Position numbers and translations under genes: made by a program. DNA of 64,000 bases from Mycobacterium sp. 1164966.3. GTDB lineage: Bacteria > Actinomycetota > Actinomycetes > Mycobacteriales > Mycobacteriaceae. Below the pieces are notes generated by a model. That model worked only from the letters and a program-made list of their open reading frames with translations, did no database searches and had not been told where the DNA came from. The stretch's first letter is position 1. Each line of letters begins with the position of its first letter. Of the stretch, positions 10,538 to 20,396 are shown piece by piece. The stretch lies in contig NZ_LZSG01000015.1 of assembly GCF_001665395.1 (NCBI RefSeq), forward strand, positions 1-64,000, written 5' to 3'.

Positions 10538-11326
10538 GTGACAGCGCGAGCTGCCGGCGGTTCTGTGTCGCGCCCGAACGAATACGCCGATGTCCCGGAG
10601 ATGTTCCGTGAGTTGGCGACACTGACTGGAGATCCGTCGGAATTCCAGCGCCGGCGCGACGAGATCGTGCAGCGATGCCTGCCGTTGGCCGATCACATCG
10701 CCCGGCGATTCGAGGGCCGGGGCGAACCGCGTGACGATCTGGTTCAGGTCGCCCGGGTCGGATTGGTCAATGCAGTCGTCCGCTTCGACGTCGAGACCGG
10801 TTCGGACTTCGTGTCCTTCGCGGTGCCCACGATCATGGGTGAGGTTCGGCGTCACTTCCGTGACAACAGCTGGTCGGTGAAGGTCCCGCGGCGGTTGAAG
10901 GAACTGCACCTGCGGCTCGGCACAGCCACCGCCGATCTTTCCCAACGGCTCGGCCGGGCGCCGACCGCGACGGAACTGGCCGACGAACTCGGGATGGACC
11001 GCGAAGAGGTCGTCGAAGGCCTGGTGGCCGGCAGCTCCTACAACACCTTGTCCATCGACAGTGCCGGTGGCAGCGACGAGGACGACGCCCGCGCCATTGC
11101 CGACACGCTGGGCGACGTTGACAACAGCCTGGACCGGATCGAAGACCAGGAGGCGCTTCGCCCGCTACTCGAGGCGCTGCCCGAGCGCGAGCGAATGGTG
11201 TTGGTACTCAGGTTTTTCGAGTCGATGACGCAAACGCAGATCGCCGAACGGATCGGCATTTCGCAGATGCACGTGTCGCGGCTGCTGGCGAAATCGCTAG
11301 CGCGGCTGCGGGACCAATTGCAGTAG
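10538..11326 (+). CDS. sigF: Alternative sigma factor SigF
   Basis: A 262-residue group 3 sigma factor, orthologue of Rv3286c (261 residues), the general stress/stationary-phase sigma factor of mycobacteria. Region 2 (DDLVQVARVGLVNAVVRFD, then SFAVPTIMGEVRRHFRD), region 3 and the region 4 helix-turn-helix (MTQTQIAERIGISQMHVSRL) are all intact. The GTG at 10538 is 7 bases after rsbW. Its last 30 bases overlap the end of the convergent STAS gene, so transcription of one could interfere with the other. Confidence 0.96.
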   Translation: MTARAAGGSVSRPNEYADVPEMFRELATLTGDPSEFQRRRDEIVQRCLPLADHIARRFEGRGEPRDDLVQVARVGLVNAVVRFDVETGSDFVSFAVPTIMGEVRRHFRDNSWSVKVPRRLKELHLRLGTATADLSQRLGRAPTATELADELGMDREEVVEGLVAGSSYNTLSIDSAGGSDEDDARAIADTLGDVDNSLDRIEDQEALRPLLEALPERERMVLVLRFFESMTQTQIAERIGISQMHVSRLLAKSLARLRDQLQ

Positions 11327-11710
11327 GCCCGATTTGGGGGCGGTGTCCCCGTCGCCGCTCATCGCCTCGGCCAGCGACGTTGCGGTCGGCAGCGTCGCGT
11401 CGGGATCGCAGATGCTCAACAAGTGGTTGACCGCCCTGCCGGGTATCAGTGCCCACTGCGCGCCGACTGACGAGCACACCACGTTGATCCGATGCAGCGC
11501 CGAAAAGCCCGCAGTGCCAATGAAATCCACGCTGCGCAGGTCCAAGACCACTCGCTTGGACCCACGGACGGCACGTTGGACGCAGTCGGTGAGCTGGTTG
11601 GCGTTCGCAGCGTCGATTTCACCGTGGGCGGTGACCACGGTGGCGAACTTGTCGCGGCAAGTGGTGAATTCCGCGGGGCGGCATTCTTGCCACGATTGGG
11701 TCACAGACAT
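11297..11710 (-). CDS. STAS-domain anti-sigma factor antagonist next to sigF
   Basis: A 137-residue single STAS domain of the SpoIIAA/RsbV type. The signature RVVLDLRSVDFIGTAGFSAL aligns with the SpoIIAA segment around its phosphorylatable serine: Thr66 takes the serine position, and the preceding acidic residue is Gly65. Such proteins bind RsbW-type anti-sigma factors when unphosphorylated and release the sigma factor. Here the gene is convergent with sigF and overlaps its 3' end by 30 bases. I do not recall a STAS gene at this position in H37Rv, whose SigF antagonists RsfA and RsfB are encoded elsewhere. Partnership with this RsbW is inferred. Confidence 0.82.
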   Translation of the reverse strand: MSVTQSWQECRPAEFTTCRDKFATVVTAHGEIDAANANQLTDCVQRAVRGSKRVVLDLRSVDFIGTAGFSALHRINVVCSSVGAQWALIPGRAVNHLLSICDPDATLPTATSLAEAMSGDGDTAPKSGLLQLVPQPR

Positions 11711-11949
11711 TGCTGACTCCGATCAGCGGCTAGTGCTATGGATCGCGCCGACGGATCTGGTGTCGCTCGCGGGCAAGGGGGACACCTCCCGAGCGTCACT
11801 GATCCTGGTGGCGGCGACCCGCTTCGCGGGGCTACTCCGCGTTCGCGAGCGCCAATGGCGTGATTCCGGGCGGCTGTGAACTCAACCTTCTCGCACCCTA
11901 CCCAAGGTGCGCCCGGCCGACAACGACGCAGGCCAGGCGTGTCCGATCG

Positions 11950-13758
11950 TTACTTGATCTCGGCGAGCACCGTGCCCTGGGTGATGGCCGCGCCGGCCTC
12001 GACCGCCAGACCGGTGATGGTCCCGTCCTTGTGCGCGGTGACGGGGTTCTCCATTTTCATCGCCTCGAGCACCACGACCAGGTCGCCGACGGAGACCTCT
12101 TGTCCCTCCTCGACCGCGACTTTGACCACCGTGCCCTGCATGGGGGCGGTCACCGCGTCGCCGGAAGCTACCGCGCCGGCATGGCCGCCGCGCTTGCGCG
12201 GCTTGGGCTTCTTTCTGATAACACCGCTGACACCGGCGTCTCCGGAGCCATTGCTCAGCGCCAGATCGCCGGGCAGCGACACCTCGAGGCGCCGGCCGTC
12301 GACCTCGACCACCACCTTCTGCCGCGGGCGGGTCTCCTCCTCATCAAGAGGTTCGCCGCCGGTGAACGGCTCGACGGTGTTGTTCCACTCGGTCTCGATC
12401 CAGCGAGTGTGTACCGAGAAGCCGTTCTCGTCGCCGATGAACGCCGGGTCGGACACCACGGCGCGGTGGAAGGGGATCACGGTGGCGAGGCCTTCGACCT
12501 GGAATTCGTCCAGCGCCCGCCGGGCCCGGGCCAGTGCCTCGAAGCGGTCGGCGCCGTACACGATCAGCTTGGCCAGCATCGAGTCGAACTGGCCACCGAT
12601 CACCGAGCCGGTTTCGACACCGGAATCCAAGCGCACGCCCGGCCCGCAGGGCGGGTGGAATTTGCTCACCGGACCGGGCGCGGGCAGGAAATTGCGGCCC
12701 GCGTCCTCGCCGTTGATCCGGAATTCGATGGCATGCCCGCGCGGGGTGGGGTCCTCGGTGATGTCCAGCTTTTCGCCGTTGGCGATCTTGAATTGCTGCA
12801 GGACCAGGTCGATGCCGGCGGTTTCCTCGGTGACCGGGTGCTCGACCTGGAGGCGGGTGTTGACCTCCAGGAAGGAGATCAGTCCGTCCTGGCCGACCAG
12901 GTATTCGACCGTGCCCGCGCCGTAGTAGTGGGCCTCTTTGCAAATCCGCTTCGCCGACTCGTGGATCTCCTTGCGCTGCGCGTCGGTGAGGAATGGCGCC
13001 GGCGCCTCTTCGACCAGCTTCTGGAAGCGGCGCTGCAGCGAGCAGTCCCGGGTGCCGGCGACGACGACGTTGCCGTGCTGGTCGGCGATCACCTGCGCCT
13101 CGACGTGGCGGGGCTTGTCCAGGTACCGCTCGACGAAGCACTCGCCGCGCCCGAACGCGGACACCGCCTCGCGAACCGCCGATTCGTACAGCTCGGGGAT
13201 CTCCTCCAGGGTGCGGGCCACCTTCATGCCCTTGCCGCCGCCGCCGAACGCGGCCTTGATCGCGATCGGCACGCCGTACTCCTTGGCGAACGCCACCACC
13301 TCGTCAGCGTCCTTGACCGGGTCCGGGGTGCCCGGGACCAGTGGGGCCTGTGCACGTGCGGCGATGTGACGCGCGGTGACCTTGTCGCCGAGGTCGCGGA
13401 TTGACTGCGGGCTGGGCCCGATCCAGATCAGGCCGGCGTCGATGACCGCCTGGGCGAAGTCGGCGTTCTCCGACAGGAAGCCGTAGCCGGGATGGATCGC
13501 GTTCGCGCCGGACTTGGCCGCCGCGTCGAGGATCTTGGCGAAGTCCAGGTAGGACTCGGCCGAGGTTTGTCCGCCCAGGGCATAGGCCTCGTCGGCCAGG
13601 CTCACGTGCGGGGCCTCGGCGTCGGGCTCGGCATAGACCGCCACGCTGGGCAGGCCTGCGTCCCGCGCCGCCCGGATCACCCGGACCGCGATCTCGCCGC
13701 GATTTGCGACCAGAACCTTCGAGATCCCAGGGATCCTCGAGCTGGCGTGACTAGCCAC
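11950..13758 (-). CDS. accA3: Acyl-CoA carboxylase alpha subunit AccA3 (biotin carboxylase + BCCP)
   Basis: A 602-residue biotin-dependent carboxylase subunit, orthologue of Rv3285. The biotin carboxylase domain fills about residues 10-455 ([17 protein letters not shown], the glycine-rich ATP loop [24 protein letters not shown]). The biotin carboxyl carrier domain ends the protein, with the biotinylated lysine in EAMKMENPV. It supplies the shared alpha subunit for AccD4, AccD5 and AccD6 complexes making malonyl-, methylmalonyl- and long-chain carboxyacyl-CoA for mycolic and branched lipids. The GTG at 13758 is chosen because AGGAGG lies just upstream and it gives the family N-terminus VASHASSR. 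Confidence 0.96.
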   Translation of the reverse strand: MASHASSRIPGISKVLVANRGEIAVRVIRAARDAGLPSVAVYAEPDAEAPHVSLADEAYALGGQTSAESYLDFAKILDAAAKSGANAIHPGYGFLSENADFAQAVIDAGLIWIGPSPQSIRDLGDKVTARHIAARAQAPLVPGTPDPVKDADEVVAFAKEYGVPIAIKAAFGGGGKGMKVARTLEEIPELYESAVREAVSAFGRGECFVERYLDKPRHVEAQVIADQHGNVVVAGTRDCSLQRRFQKLVEEAPAPFLTDAQRKEIHESAKRICKEAHYYGAGTVEYLVGQDGLISFLEVNTRLQVEHPVTEETAGIDLVLQQFKIANGEKLDITEDPTPRGHAIEFRINGEDAGRNFLPAPGPVSKFHPPCGPGVRLDSGVETGSVIGGQFDSMLAKLIVYGADRFEALARARRALDEFQVEGLATVIPFHRAVVSDPAFIGDENGFSVHTRWIETEWNNTVEPFTGGEPLDEEETRPRQKVVVEVDGRRLEVSLPGDLALSNGSGDAGVSGVIRKKPKPRKRGGHAGAVASGDAVTAPMQGTVVKVAVEEGQEVSVGDLVVVLEAMKMENPVTAHKDGTITGLAVEAGAAITQGTVLAEIK

Positions 13759-13868
13759 TGCGCCTCCTGTTGGCATATCTGCAAACCTTGGATGTCTAAG
13801 AGAGTTTCTTACAACTCGTGGGAAGTCTAAGCGCCGCGCCGGACGCGCGGCCAGGCGGTGCCGGGAAT

Positions 13869-14297
13869 TCAGGATTCCGGCGAGGTCTCCCGCAATCGCC
13901 GCTTGATCCTGGCGAGCATCGCCGACATACCGCGCAGCCGAAGCGGGCTGATCAACGCGGCCAGACCCAGGTCGGTGTAGAAATCTTCGGGCACCGCGAG
14001 AATGTCGGCGGCAGGTTGTTCGTCGAGGCCCGCGGCCAGGATGGAGGCGAATCCGCGGGTGGTCGGCGCTTCGGCCGGCGCGCTGAAATACAGTCGCACC
14101 CGGGTTGGATCGTCGGCGTCGACATGCAGAAACAGCGGGGATTGGCACTCGGGCACCGGTTCCATCGCTGCCTCTTCCAGCTCGGACGGCAGCGCGGGAA
14201 GTTCGTTGGCGAATTCCAACAGCAGCTGCAGCTTGTCCTGGCCCTGGACTTCGGCGAAGTCGGACACCACCTCTGCGAGCGGGGCGGGCAGAGTCAT
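13869..14297 (-). CDS. SufE-like sulfur acceptor protein
   Basis: A 142-residue SufE-family protein, syntenic with Rv3284. SufE accepts persulfide sulfur from a cysteine desulfurase. The acceptor cysteine is visible as Cys51 in [12 protein letters not shown], the same position number as in E. coli SufE, and the C-terminal [16 protein letters not shown] matches the family. Its ATG overlaps the stop of sseA in a 4-base ATGA, so this rhodanese and SufE are made together and may pass sulfur between them. Confidence 0.9.
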   Translation of the reverse strand: MTLPAPLAEVVSDFAEVQGQDKLQLLLEFANELPALPSELEEAAMEPVPECQSPLFLHVDADDPTRVRLYFSAPAEAPTTRGFASILAAGLDEQPAADILAVPEDFYTDLGLAALISPLRLRGMSAMLARIKRRLRETSPES

Positions 14298-15190
14298 GCT
14301 GCTCCGGGTGCCCGCCCAGGTTCCTCGCCGGCGACGATCGGCACGCGCACGGTGTTCCCCCACTCGGTCCAGGAGCCGTCGTAGTTGCGCACCCCCGGCT
14401 TACCCAGCAGGTGGGTGAGCACGAACCAGGTGTGGCTGGACCGCTCGCCGATGCGGCAATACACGACGGTCTTGTCGTCCGGGGTGATGAAGCTGTAGAG
14501 CTCTTCCAGCTCTTCGCGGCTGCGGAAGCGGCCGCTCTCGTCCACTGCCTTACCCCATGGGATCGATCTGGCTGTGGGGATGTGGCCGGCGCGCAGCGCG
14601 CCTTCCTCCGGGTAGTCGGGCATGTGGGTGCGCTTGCCGGTGTATTCCTCCGGTGAGCGCACGTCGATCAGCGGCTGGCTGCCGATCACGGCCAGCACGT
14701 CGTCTTTGAACGCGCGGATGGGTGCATCGTTGCGCTGCACCACCGGATAACCCGTGGACGTGTGGGTCGGCACGTCCAGCGTGGTGTCGCGGCGCTCGGC
14801 CAGCCACAGGTCGCGGCCGCCGTTGAGCAACCGCACGTCGGGATGCCCGAAGAGCGTGAAGACCCACAGCGCGTACGCCGCCCACCAGTTGCTCTTGTCG
14901 CCGTAGATGACCACGGTGTCGTCGCGGGCAATGCCCTTTCGGTTCATCAGGTCGGCGAACTGCTCGCCATTGATGTAGTCACGGACCCGCGGTTCGTTGA
15001 GGTCGGTGTGCCAGTCGACTTTCACCGCGCCGGGAATATGACCGACGTCGTAGAGCAGCACGTCCTCGTCGGATTCGACGATCACCAGGCCCGGCGCGCC
15101 CAGGTTGGCTGACAGCCAGTCGGTGGTGACCAGGCGTTCGGGGTGGGCGTAGGCCGACAATGTGGGGCTCGGATCTGGGGGTAGCGGCAC
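14294..15190 (-). CDS. sseA: Thiosulfate/mercaptopyruvate sulfurtransferase SseA
   Basis: A 298-residue two-domain rhodanese, orthologue of Rv3283. The catalytic cysteine is in the C-terminal domain, [12 protein letters not shown], and the inactive N-terminal domain carries [14 protein letters not shown] in the matching place. The C-terminal domain also shows [15 protein letters not shown]. The GTG at 15190 ([19 protein letters not shown]) gives the family N-terminus; a longer in-frame version would add 32 residues of unlike composition. It is coupled to the sufE-like gene. Confidence 0.93.
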   Translation of the reverse strand: MPLPPDPSPTLSAYAHPERLVTTDWLSANLGAPGLVIVESDEDVLLYDVGHIPGAVKVDWHTDLNEPRVRDYINGEQFADLMNRKGIARDDTVVIYGDKSNWWAAYALWVFTLFGHPDVRLLNGGRDLWLAERRDTTLDVPTHTSTGYPVVQRNDAPIRAFKDDVLAVIGSQPLIDVRSPEEYTGKRTHMPDYPEEGALRAGHIPTARSIPWGKAVDESGRFRSREELEELYSFITPDDKTVVYCRIGERSSHTWFVLTHLLGKPGVRNYDGSWTEWGNTVRVPIVAGEEPGRAPGAA

Positions 15191-15241
15191 GCATTCGAGC
15201 CTACCGCTGACCCGCGGGTCGTCAGGTGGGAGTGCTGACTG

Positions 15242-15380
15242 AGTAGCTCGGGCGTCGAGTGTGAATCCACGGCTTTCGGTGTGCATCTATGGCGTTCGTT
15301 GTGCATCCTGGGCGGAAAAATCGCCGAATCGCCGCCCTGGCCTCACTTCGAAAGCCCTGGCTTCACTTCGAAAGCCCTGT
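15242..15380. repeat. Intergenic repeat region with GTGCATC..GGGCGGAAAAATC element
   Basis: The sseA-maf gap carries short repeated units. GTGAATCCACGGCTTTCGG is followed by GTGTGCATC and again GTGCATCCTGGGCGG then AAAAATC (15301-15322), with a partial inverted copy (GCCGCCCTGGCCTCAC) ending near 15345. The 22-base element at 15301 matches one arm of the palindrome at 57643-57688 at 20 of 22 positions. Next to it, CTTCACTTCGAAAGCCCTG-like units repeat in tandem (about 15342-15381). No coding potential. Confidence 0.6.
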
Positions 15381-15382
15381 AT

Positions 15383-16021
15383 TCACTCCGGATTGGCCGC
15401 CCAGAGCGCAGACACCGACACTCCGACCCGCTGCAGCAGTGACCGAAGCAGCGGCAGGCTCAGGCCGATCACATTCGACGGGTCGCCGTCCACACCGTCG
15501 ACGAACCAGCCGCCCAAGCCGTCGAGAGTGAAGCCGCCGGCGACCCGCAGCGATTCGCCGCTGGCCAGGTACGCTTCCAGGTCGGTAGCCGACGGCGTAC
15601 CGAAATGCACTGTCGTGATTGATGTTTCAGTCTCCTGGTGGACGACGCGTTGGTCCACCAGGCGGATGACGCAATGGCCGGTGTGGAGTTGGCCGGCGCG
15701 GCCGGCCATCGATTGCCACTGCGCGCGGGCCTCGGACAGCGATCGTGGCTTGCCGCACAGCCGGTCGTCGAAATAGAGCATCGAGTCACAGCCGACGACA
15801 ACGCAATCCGAGCCGACGGGCCCATCGAGCCTGGCCGCGACCTGTTCGGCCTTCGCGCGGGCGAGCGCGCACACGACCTGGTCAGGCGATGCCGTCGAGC
15901 CCAGATTCGCGGTGAGGCGATCCTCGTCGACGCCGGACACCGCGACCAGCGGGTCCACGCCGGCCTGGCGCAGCACCTTGAGCCGACCCGGCGAGGCCGA
16001 GCCGAGCACCAGGCGGGTCAC
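15383..16021 (-). CDS. Maf-family nucleotide pyrophosphatase
   Basis: A 212-residue Maf/HAM1-superfamily protein, syntenic with Rv3282. Maf proteins hydrolyse modified or canonical nucleoside triphosphates. Motifs visible are [18 protein letters not shown] at the start, [16 protein letters not shown], and [16 protein letters not shown] with the family loop. The GTG at 16021 ([11 protein letters not shown]) overlaps the stop of accE5 as GTGA, so it belongs to the acc cluster transcript. A longer in-frame start 28 codons upstream lies inside accE5 and is not needed. Confidence 0.9.
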   Translation of the reverse strand: MTRLVLGSASPGRLKVLRQAGVDPLVAVSGVDEDRLTANLGSTASPDQVVCALARAKAEQVAARLDGPVGSDCVVVGCDSMLYFDDRLCGKPRSLSEARAQWQSMAGRAGQLHTGHCVIRLVDQRVVHQETETSITTVHFGTPSATDLEAYLASGESLRVAGGFTLDGLGGWFVDGVDGDPSNVIGLSLPLLRSLLQRVGVSVSALWAANPE

Positions 16022-16284
16022 TGTTTCATGTGCGTCATTTGCTGCAGGGTGAGCCGCTGGTAGTTGGACATCGAAAACCGGAGCCGGTCGACCGGGAGCC
16101 CCCACCGGGTGCCCTCGGGCTGGGCTGGCTCAGCGGAGGCGGCGCCGACGCAGCCCAGGACGGCGATCAGCGCGGCCAGCTCCGCATCGGTGGGCCGGCC
16201 CTTTTCGATGTGGATGTGCGGCTCGTGGGCGTGCACCGTCTCGTTCCCGTCACTTACAGGGTTCGTTCCGCTCACTTGACTCAC
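16018..16284 (-). CDS. accE5: Acyl-CoA carboxylase epsilon subunit AccE5
   Basis: An 88-residue acyl-CoA carboxylase epsilon protein, orthologue of Rv3281. The small domain is recognisable as [21 protein letters not shown] with the C-terminal [11 protein letters not shown]. The M. tuberculosis protein is about twice as long, with an N-terminal extension this one lacks. AccE5 stabilises the AccA3-AccD5 complex. It is joined to accD5 upstream and maf downstream by GTGA overlaps on both sides. Confidence 0.9.
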   Translation of the reverse strand: MSQVSGTNPVSDGNETVHAHEPHIHIEKGRPTDAELAALIAVLGCVGAASAEPAQPEGTRWGLPVDRLRFSMSNYQRLTLQQMTHMKQ

Positions 16285-17930
16285 AGCGGTATGTTCCCGT
16301 GCTTCTTGGGAGGCAGGTGAGAGATCTTGCGTTCCAGCAGGCGCAGCGTCGTGCCGATGTAGCCCCGGGTGTGCGACGGCGGTATCACCGCGTCCACGTA
16401 CCCGCGTTCGGCCGCGACGTAGGGGTTGACCAGCGTGTCCTCATACTCCTGCTGCAGCTGTAACCGCAGCGCATCGACATCCTGGCCGGCGTCGGCCGCC
16501 TCCTTCAGCTGTTTGCGGTAGACGAAGCCGACGGCGCCAGAGGCGCCCATCACCGCGATCTGCGCGGTCGGCCAGGCGATGTTGACGTCGCAGCCCATGT
16601 CCTTGGAGCCCATGACGCAGTACGCGCCGCCGTACGCCTTGCGGGTGATGACGGTGATTTTGGGGACGGTGGCCTCGCCGTAGGCGAACAGCAGCTTGGC
16701 GCCGCGCCGGATGATGCCGTTGTACTCCTGGCCCGTGCCCGGCAGGAAGCCCGGAACGTCGACCAGCATGACGATCGGGATGTTGAAGCAGTCGCAGGTG
16801 CGCACGAACCGGGCCGCCTTCTCCGAAGCGTTGATGTCCAGGCAGCCGGCGAAGTGGGTGGGCTGGTTGGCCACGATTCCGACCGGGCGGCCGTCGATGC
16901 GGCCGAACCCGACGACGATGTTCTGGGCGTAGCCCGCCTGGATCTCGAGGAACTCGTCCTCGTCGAGAATGCGGGTGATCACCTCGTGCATGTCGTAAGG
17001 CTGGTTGGGCGAGTCCGGGATCAGCGTGTCCAGCTCGATGTCTTCCTCGGTGAGGTTGTCCTCGATCGCGCCCTCGGGAACCGGCTCGGCGTAGCGCGGG
17101 GGGTCGGTGAAGTTGTTGGGCGGCAGGTAACTCAGCAGGTCGCGCACCCAGTCGAAGGCATCCTGCTCACCGGATGCCACGTAGTGCAACGTGCCCGACT
17201 TGGCCATGTGCGTGTGGGCCCCGCCGAGTTCCTCCATGGTGACGTCCTCGCCGGTGACGGTCTTGATGACGTCGGGTCCGGTGATGAACATCTGGCTGGT
17301 CTGATCGACCATGACGACGAAGTCGGTGAGGGCGGGGGAGTACACGTGCCCACCGGCGGCGGCGCCCATGATCAGCGAGATCTGCGGCACGACGCCGGAA
17401 GCCAGGATGTTGTTGCGGAAGATCCGGCTGTACAGGCCCAGCGAGACCACGCCTTCCTGGATGCGTGCGCCGGCGCCGTCGTTGATCCCGATGAGCGGAC
17501 GGCCGGTCTTGATCGCCAATTCCTGGACCTTGACGATCTTCTCGCCGTACACCTCGCCGAGGCTGCCGCCGAACACCGTGGCGTCCTGGCTGAAGATGCA
17601 CACCTCGCGGCCGTCGATGGTGCCGTAGCCGGTGACCACGCCGTCGCCGAGCGGCCGGTTGGCCTCCAGCCCGAAGTTGGTGCTGCGGTGCTTGGCCAGC
17701 GCGTCGAGCTCGACGAACGAGTCCTCGTCCAGCAGGGCATAGATGCGCTCGCGGGCTGTCAGCTTCCCCTTGGCGTGCACCTTCTCGACGGCGGCCTCAC
17801 CGACGGGGTGCATCGACTCCTCGCGTCGCCGGTGCAGCTCGGCCAACTTGCCCGCGGTGGTGTGGATGTCGATCTTGTGCTCTGCGGCGGGCTCGGCGGT
17901 ATGTGCCGAGTGGTCGGTAACGCTTGTCAT
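16281..17930 (-). CDS. accD5: Propionyl/acyl-CoA carboxylase beta subunit AccD5
   Basis: A 549-residue carboxyltransferase subunit, orthologue of Rv3280 (548 residues). With AccA3 and AccE5 it carboxylates propionyl-CoA to methylmalonyl-CoA for methyl-branched lipids. Both crotonase-like halves are intact: the N-terminal acyl-CoA site [15 protein letters not shown] with [15 protein letters not shown], and the C-terminal [19 protein letters not shown] with [14 protein letters not shown]. The ATG at 17930 is first in a 124-base divergent gap shared with the adenylate cyclase gene. Confidence 0.96.
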   Translation of the reverse strand: MTSVTDHSAHTAEPAAEHKIDIHTTAGKLAELHRRREESMHPVGEAAVEKVHAKGKLTARERIYALLDEDSFVELDALAKHRSTNFGLEANRPLGDGVVTGYGTIDGREVCIFSQDATVFGGSLGEVYGEKIVKVQELAIKTGRPLIGINDGAGARIQEGVVSLGLYSRIFRNNILASGVVPQISLIMGAAAGGHVYSPALTDFVVMVDQTSQMFITGPDVIKTVTGEDVTMEELGGAHTHMAKSGTLHYVASGEQDAFDWVRDLLSYLPPNNFTDPPRYAEPVPEGAIEDNLTEEDIELDTLIPDSPNQPYDMHEVITRILDEDEFLEIQAGYAQNIVVGFGRIDGRPVGIVANQPTHFAGCLDINASEKAARFVRTCDCFNIPIVMLVDVPGFLPGTGQEYNGIIRRGAKLLFAYGEATVPKITVITRKAYGGAYCVMGSKDMGCDVNIAWPTAQIAVMGASGAVGFVYRKQLKEAADAGQDVDALRLQLQQEYEDTLVNPYVAAERGYVDAVIPPSHTRGYIGTTLRLLERKISHLPPKKHGNIPL

Positions 17931-18054
17931 GGGAGTCGATGTTATCGGCAGTCCTTACGGCTACCCTCGGCGCGGCGCGGAGAAATCCGCGGAATGCCCG
18001 GTGAGCTGCAGCGATCCGCAGGTCGTTTGGGTGCTCGGCGTTTAGTCTCGCGCT

Positions 18055-19560
18055 ATGGACCGCATCTGGCAGTGGGCGTGGGATCGGTACGGGGCAAGGT
18101 ACACGATGGTGATCGGCGCGATCTCGTTCCCCATACTGCTGTCGATCTACGCTATTCCGTCGTTTTGCGTTGTCGCACTGGAGCAGTCCGATCACTATGT
18201 CGAGGCGGCCGTCGTCACCGTTGTCGCCGTGCTGGTGTGCGGGGGTGTGACGGCCCTTCCCGGCCGCCGACTGATCCGCCTTGTGGAGCGGTGGGCAGCC
18301 GGCCGCGAGGTCGATCGGGCAAGCGCACTGGAGGCCACCTACACCTGGGCTCGGGGATTTGGTGTCCGAGCGGTGCTAGGCAACGCGGTTTTGGGCGCCG
18401 TGGTTTTGGTCCTCGTCGCTGCCATCGCCGGAGCGGGCGTATCGCGGCTGGTCCAGTACGGGATGCTGGGCACCGCCCTCGGAGCTGCCATCCTGCTGCC
18501 CGGTGTGCACGGCACGATGGAAGCCGCGCTGCGGCCGGCACGGGTCGCCATCGTCGGCGACACGGGGATCGGTGATTCCCTGCCGCGCTCGCGCCCAACT
18601 TTTGCCGCGTGGACGAACGCCTCCATGCTCGCGGTCGCGTTCGCTTACGCCGTCGCTGGCGCGATGCTGGCAGCCGTGTTCGATCGGGCCGGTAAGGCAC
18701 CGGTGGTCTTGCTCGTGATCGGGTGTGCGTTGCTGCTTTTCGCGGTGCCGGTCACCGTCGCCGCTGCGTTCTCACCGTCCCTTCGACCGGTTCGCGACCT
18801 CGCACAAGGAACTGAACGCGTTGCCGCCGGTGACTACAGCCAGCGCCTGCCGGTGGTTCAAGACGACGACCTTGGCGCCTTGGCCGCCTCATTCAACCGG
18901 ATGCAGGCGGGTTTGGCTGAGCGGCAACGACTTCAAGGCGCATTCGGGACTTACGTCGACCCAGTCCTGGCGGCGCGGCTGCTCGAGCAGGGAGACGACG
19001 TCTTCACCGGTGAACGACGCGAGGTGACGGTGATGTTCATCGACATCCGCGACTTCACCCCGTTCGCCGAGGCGAACACCGCCGAGGACACGGTTGCCCG
19101 GCTTAACGCCCTATTCGAAATCGTCGTGCCTGCGGTTGTCGACGCGGGTGGGCACGTGAACAAGTTCCTGGGGGACGGTGCTTTGGCAGTCTTCGGCGCC
19201 CCGAACGACCTCGCGGATCATGCGGGCGCCGCTGTGGATGCCGCTGTGCTCATTCACCGTCTGGTCACCGAGCGATTCGATGGCACGCTTCGTATCGGCA
19301 TCGGCATCAACACCGGGAAGGTGATAGCCGGCACCATCGGCGGCGGCGGCAAGCTCGAGTTCACTCTGATCGGTGACGCCGTGAATGTCGCGGCTCGTGT
19401 CGAGCAGCTCACCAAAATCACCGGCGACGCGATCCTGCTCACCCAGCAGTGCATCGACGCCTTGGCCTTCCGACCGCCCGGACTCATCGACCGCGGGTCG
19501 CACTTCCTGAAGGGCAAGTCGGCCTCCGTGCAGGTCTTCGGCCTGGACGCGCTCTTCTAA
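18055..19560 (+). CDS. Membrane class III adenylate cyclase with HAMP domain
   Basis: A 501-residue protein of the mycobacterial Rv1318c/Rv1319c/Rv3645 type: six membrane helices (about 18-43, 51-70, 107-130, 136-155, 189-209, 215-239), a HAMP domain (about 240-292) and a class III cyclase domain (about 322-500). Metal-binding Asp330 (MFIDIRDF) and Asp374 (NKFLGDG), adenine-contact Lys370, and transition-state Asn444/Arg448 (NVAAR) are all present. The second purine-contact position, Asp in class IIIa, is Thr437 here, typical of class IIIb enzymes, several of which respond to bicarbonate. In H37Rv accD5 and birA are adjacent, so this gene is extra. It ends 11 bases before birA, suggesting co-transcription. 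Confidence 0.9.
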   Translation: MDRIWQWAWDRYGARYTMVIGAISFPILLSIYAIPSFCVVALEQSDHYVEAAVVTVVAVLVCGGVTALPGRRLIRLVERWAAGREVDRASALEATYTWARGFGVRAVLGNAVLGAVVLVLVAAIAGAGVSRLVQYGMLGTALGAAILLPGVHGTMEAALRPARVAIVGDTGIGDSLPRSRPTFAAWTNASMLAVAFAYAVAGAMLAAVFDRAGKAPVVLLVIGCALLLFAVPVTVAAAFSPSLRPVRDLAQGTERVAAGDYSQRLPVVQDDDLGALAASFNRMQAGLAERQRLQGAFGTYVDPVLAARLLEQGDDVFTGERREVTVMFIDIRDFTPFAEANTAEDTVARLNALFEIVVPAVVDAGGHVNKFLGDGALAVFGAPNDLADHAGAAVDAAVLIHRLVTERFDGTLRIGIGINTGKVIAGTIGGGGKLEFTLIGDAVNVAARVEQLTKITGDAILLTQQCIDALAFRPPGLIDRGSHFLKGKSASVQVFGLDALF

Positions 19561-19571
19561 GCTGGCGGGTG

Positions 19572-20387
19572 ATGGACCGCGATCACCTGAGGTTGCCCCT
19601 GGACGCCGAAGCATTGCGTCCCGCGGTGATCGGTGCCGGTTGGCGGCAATTCGACGTCGTCGAGCAGACCGGCTCCACCAATGCCGACCTGTTGGCGCGT
19701 GCCGCCTCGGGCGCCGACATCGACGGGGCGGTGCTGATCGCCGAGCACCAGACCGCCGGGCGGGGACGGCAGGGCAGGGGCTGGTCGGCCACACCGCGGG
19801 CGCAGATCACCATGTCGGTGGGCGTAGCCGTGGTGGACGTCCCGGTCGCCGCGTGGGGCTGGCTGACGCTGGCCACCGGCGTAGCGGTGCTGGACGCCCT
19901 GGACGACGTCGCCCCCGAGCTGGCAGCGGTAGAGGTGGGCCTGAAGTGGCCAAACGACGTGCTCGCCGGCGGCGGCAAGCTCGCCGGGATTCTGGCCGAG
20001 GTGGCGCGGCCGTACCTGGTGATCGGGCTGGGGCTCAATGTCACGCAGGCGCCTGAGGAGGTCGACGGTCCCGGGGCGACCTCACTGCTGGACCTTGGTG
20101 TGGCGGCACCCGACCGGGGCGCCCTGGTGGTCACGCTGTTGGACAAGCTGGCGGCGCGCGTCGCCGCCTGGCGGGCCGCCCGCGGTGCCGATCCTCGGTT
20201 GGCGGTCGACTACCGGGCCCGCTGTCTCACCCTCGGTAATCCTGTGCGGGCGGAGCTTCCCGGCGGCGAGCAGGTCGTCGGAACCGCGCGCGACATCGAC
20301 GACCAAGGCCGGCTGTGCATTCGAACCGGCGGCGGCACCGAAACCGGCACCGTCGTCTCGGCCGGCGACGTCGTCCACCTGCGTTAG
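19572..20387 (+). CDS. birA: Biotin-[acetyl-CoA-carboxylase] ligase BirA
   Basis: A 271-residue biotin protein ligase, orthologue of Rv3279c, without an N-terminal DNA-binding domain (monofunctional type). Biotin/ATP-binding motifs are VEQTGSTNADL, the GRGRQGRGW loop and the KWPNDVL strand; the C-terminal domain ends GTVVSAGDVVHLR. Its substrate is the biotin carrier domain of AccA3, encoded 6 kb away. It follows the cyclase gene by 11 bases and precedes the PH-domain gene by 9. Confidence 0.95.
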   Translation: MDRDHLRLPLDAEALRPAVIGAGWRQFDVVEQTGSTNADLLARAASGADIDGAVLIAEHQTAGRGRQGRGWSATPRAQITMSVGVAVVDVPVAAWGWLTLATGVAVLDALDDVAPELAAVEVGLKWPNDVLAGGGKLAGILAEVARPYLVIGLGLNVTQAPEEVDGPGATSLLDLGVAAPDRGALVVTLLDKLAARVAAWRAARGADPRLAVDYRARCLTLGNPVRAELPGGEQVVGTARDIDDQGRLCIRTGGGTETGTVVSAGDVVHLR

Positions 20388-20396
20388 CCTTCCCAA

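Noticed and set aside
11892..11911. CGCACC-8-GGTGCG hairpin between the STAS gene and accA3 as a terminator
   Set aside because: Only six base pairs and no T-run; could easily occur by chance at this GC content.
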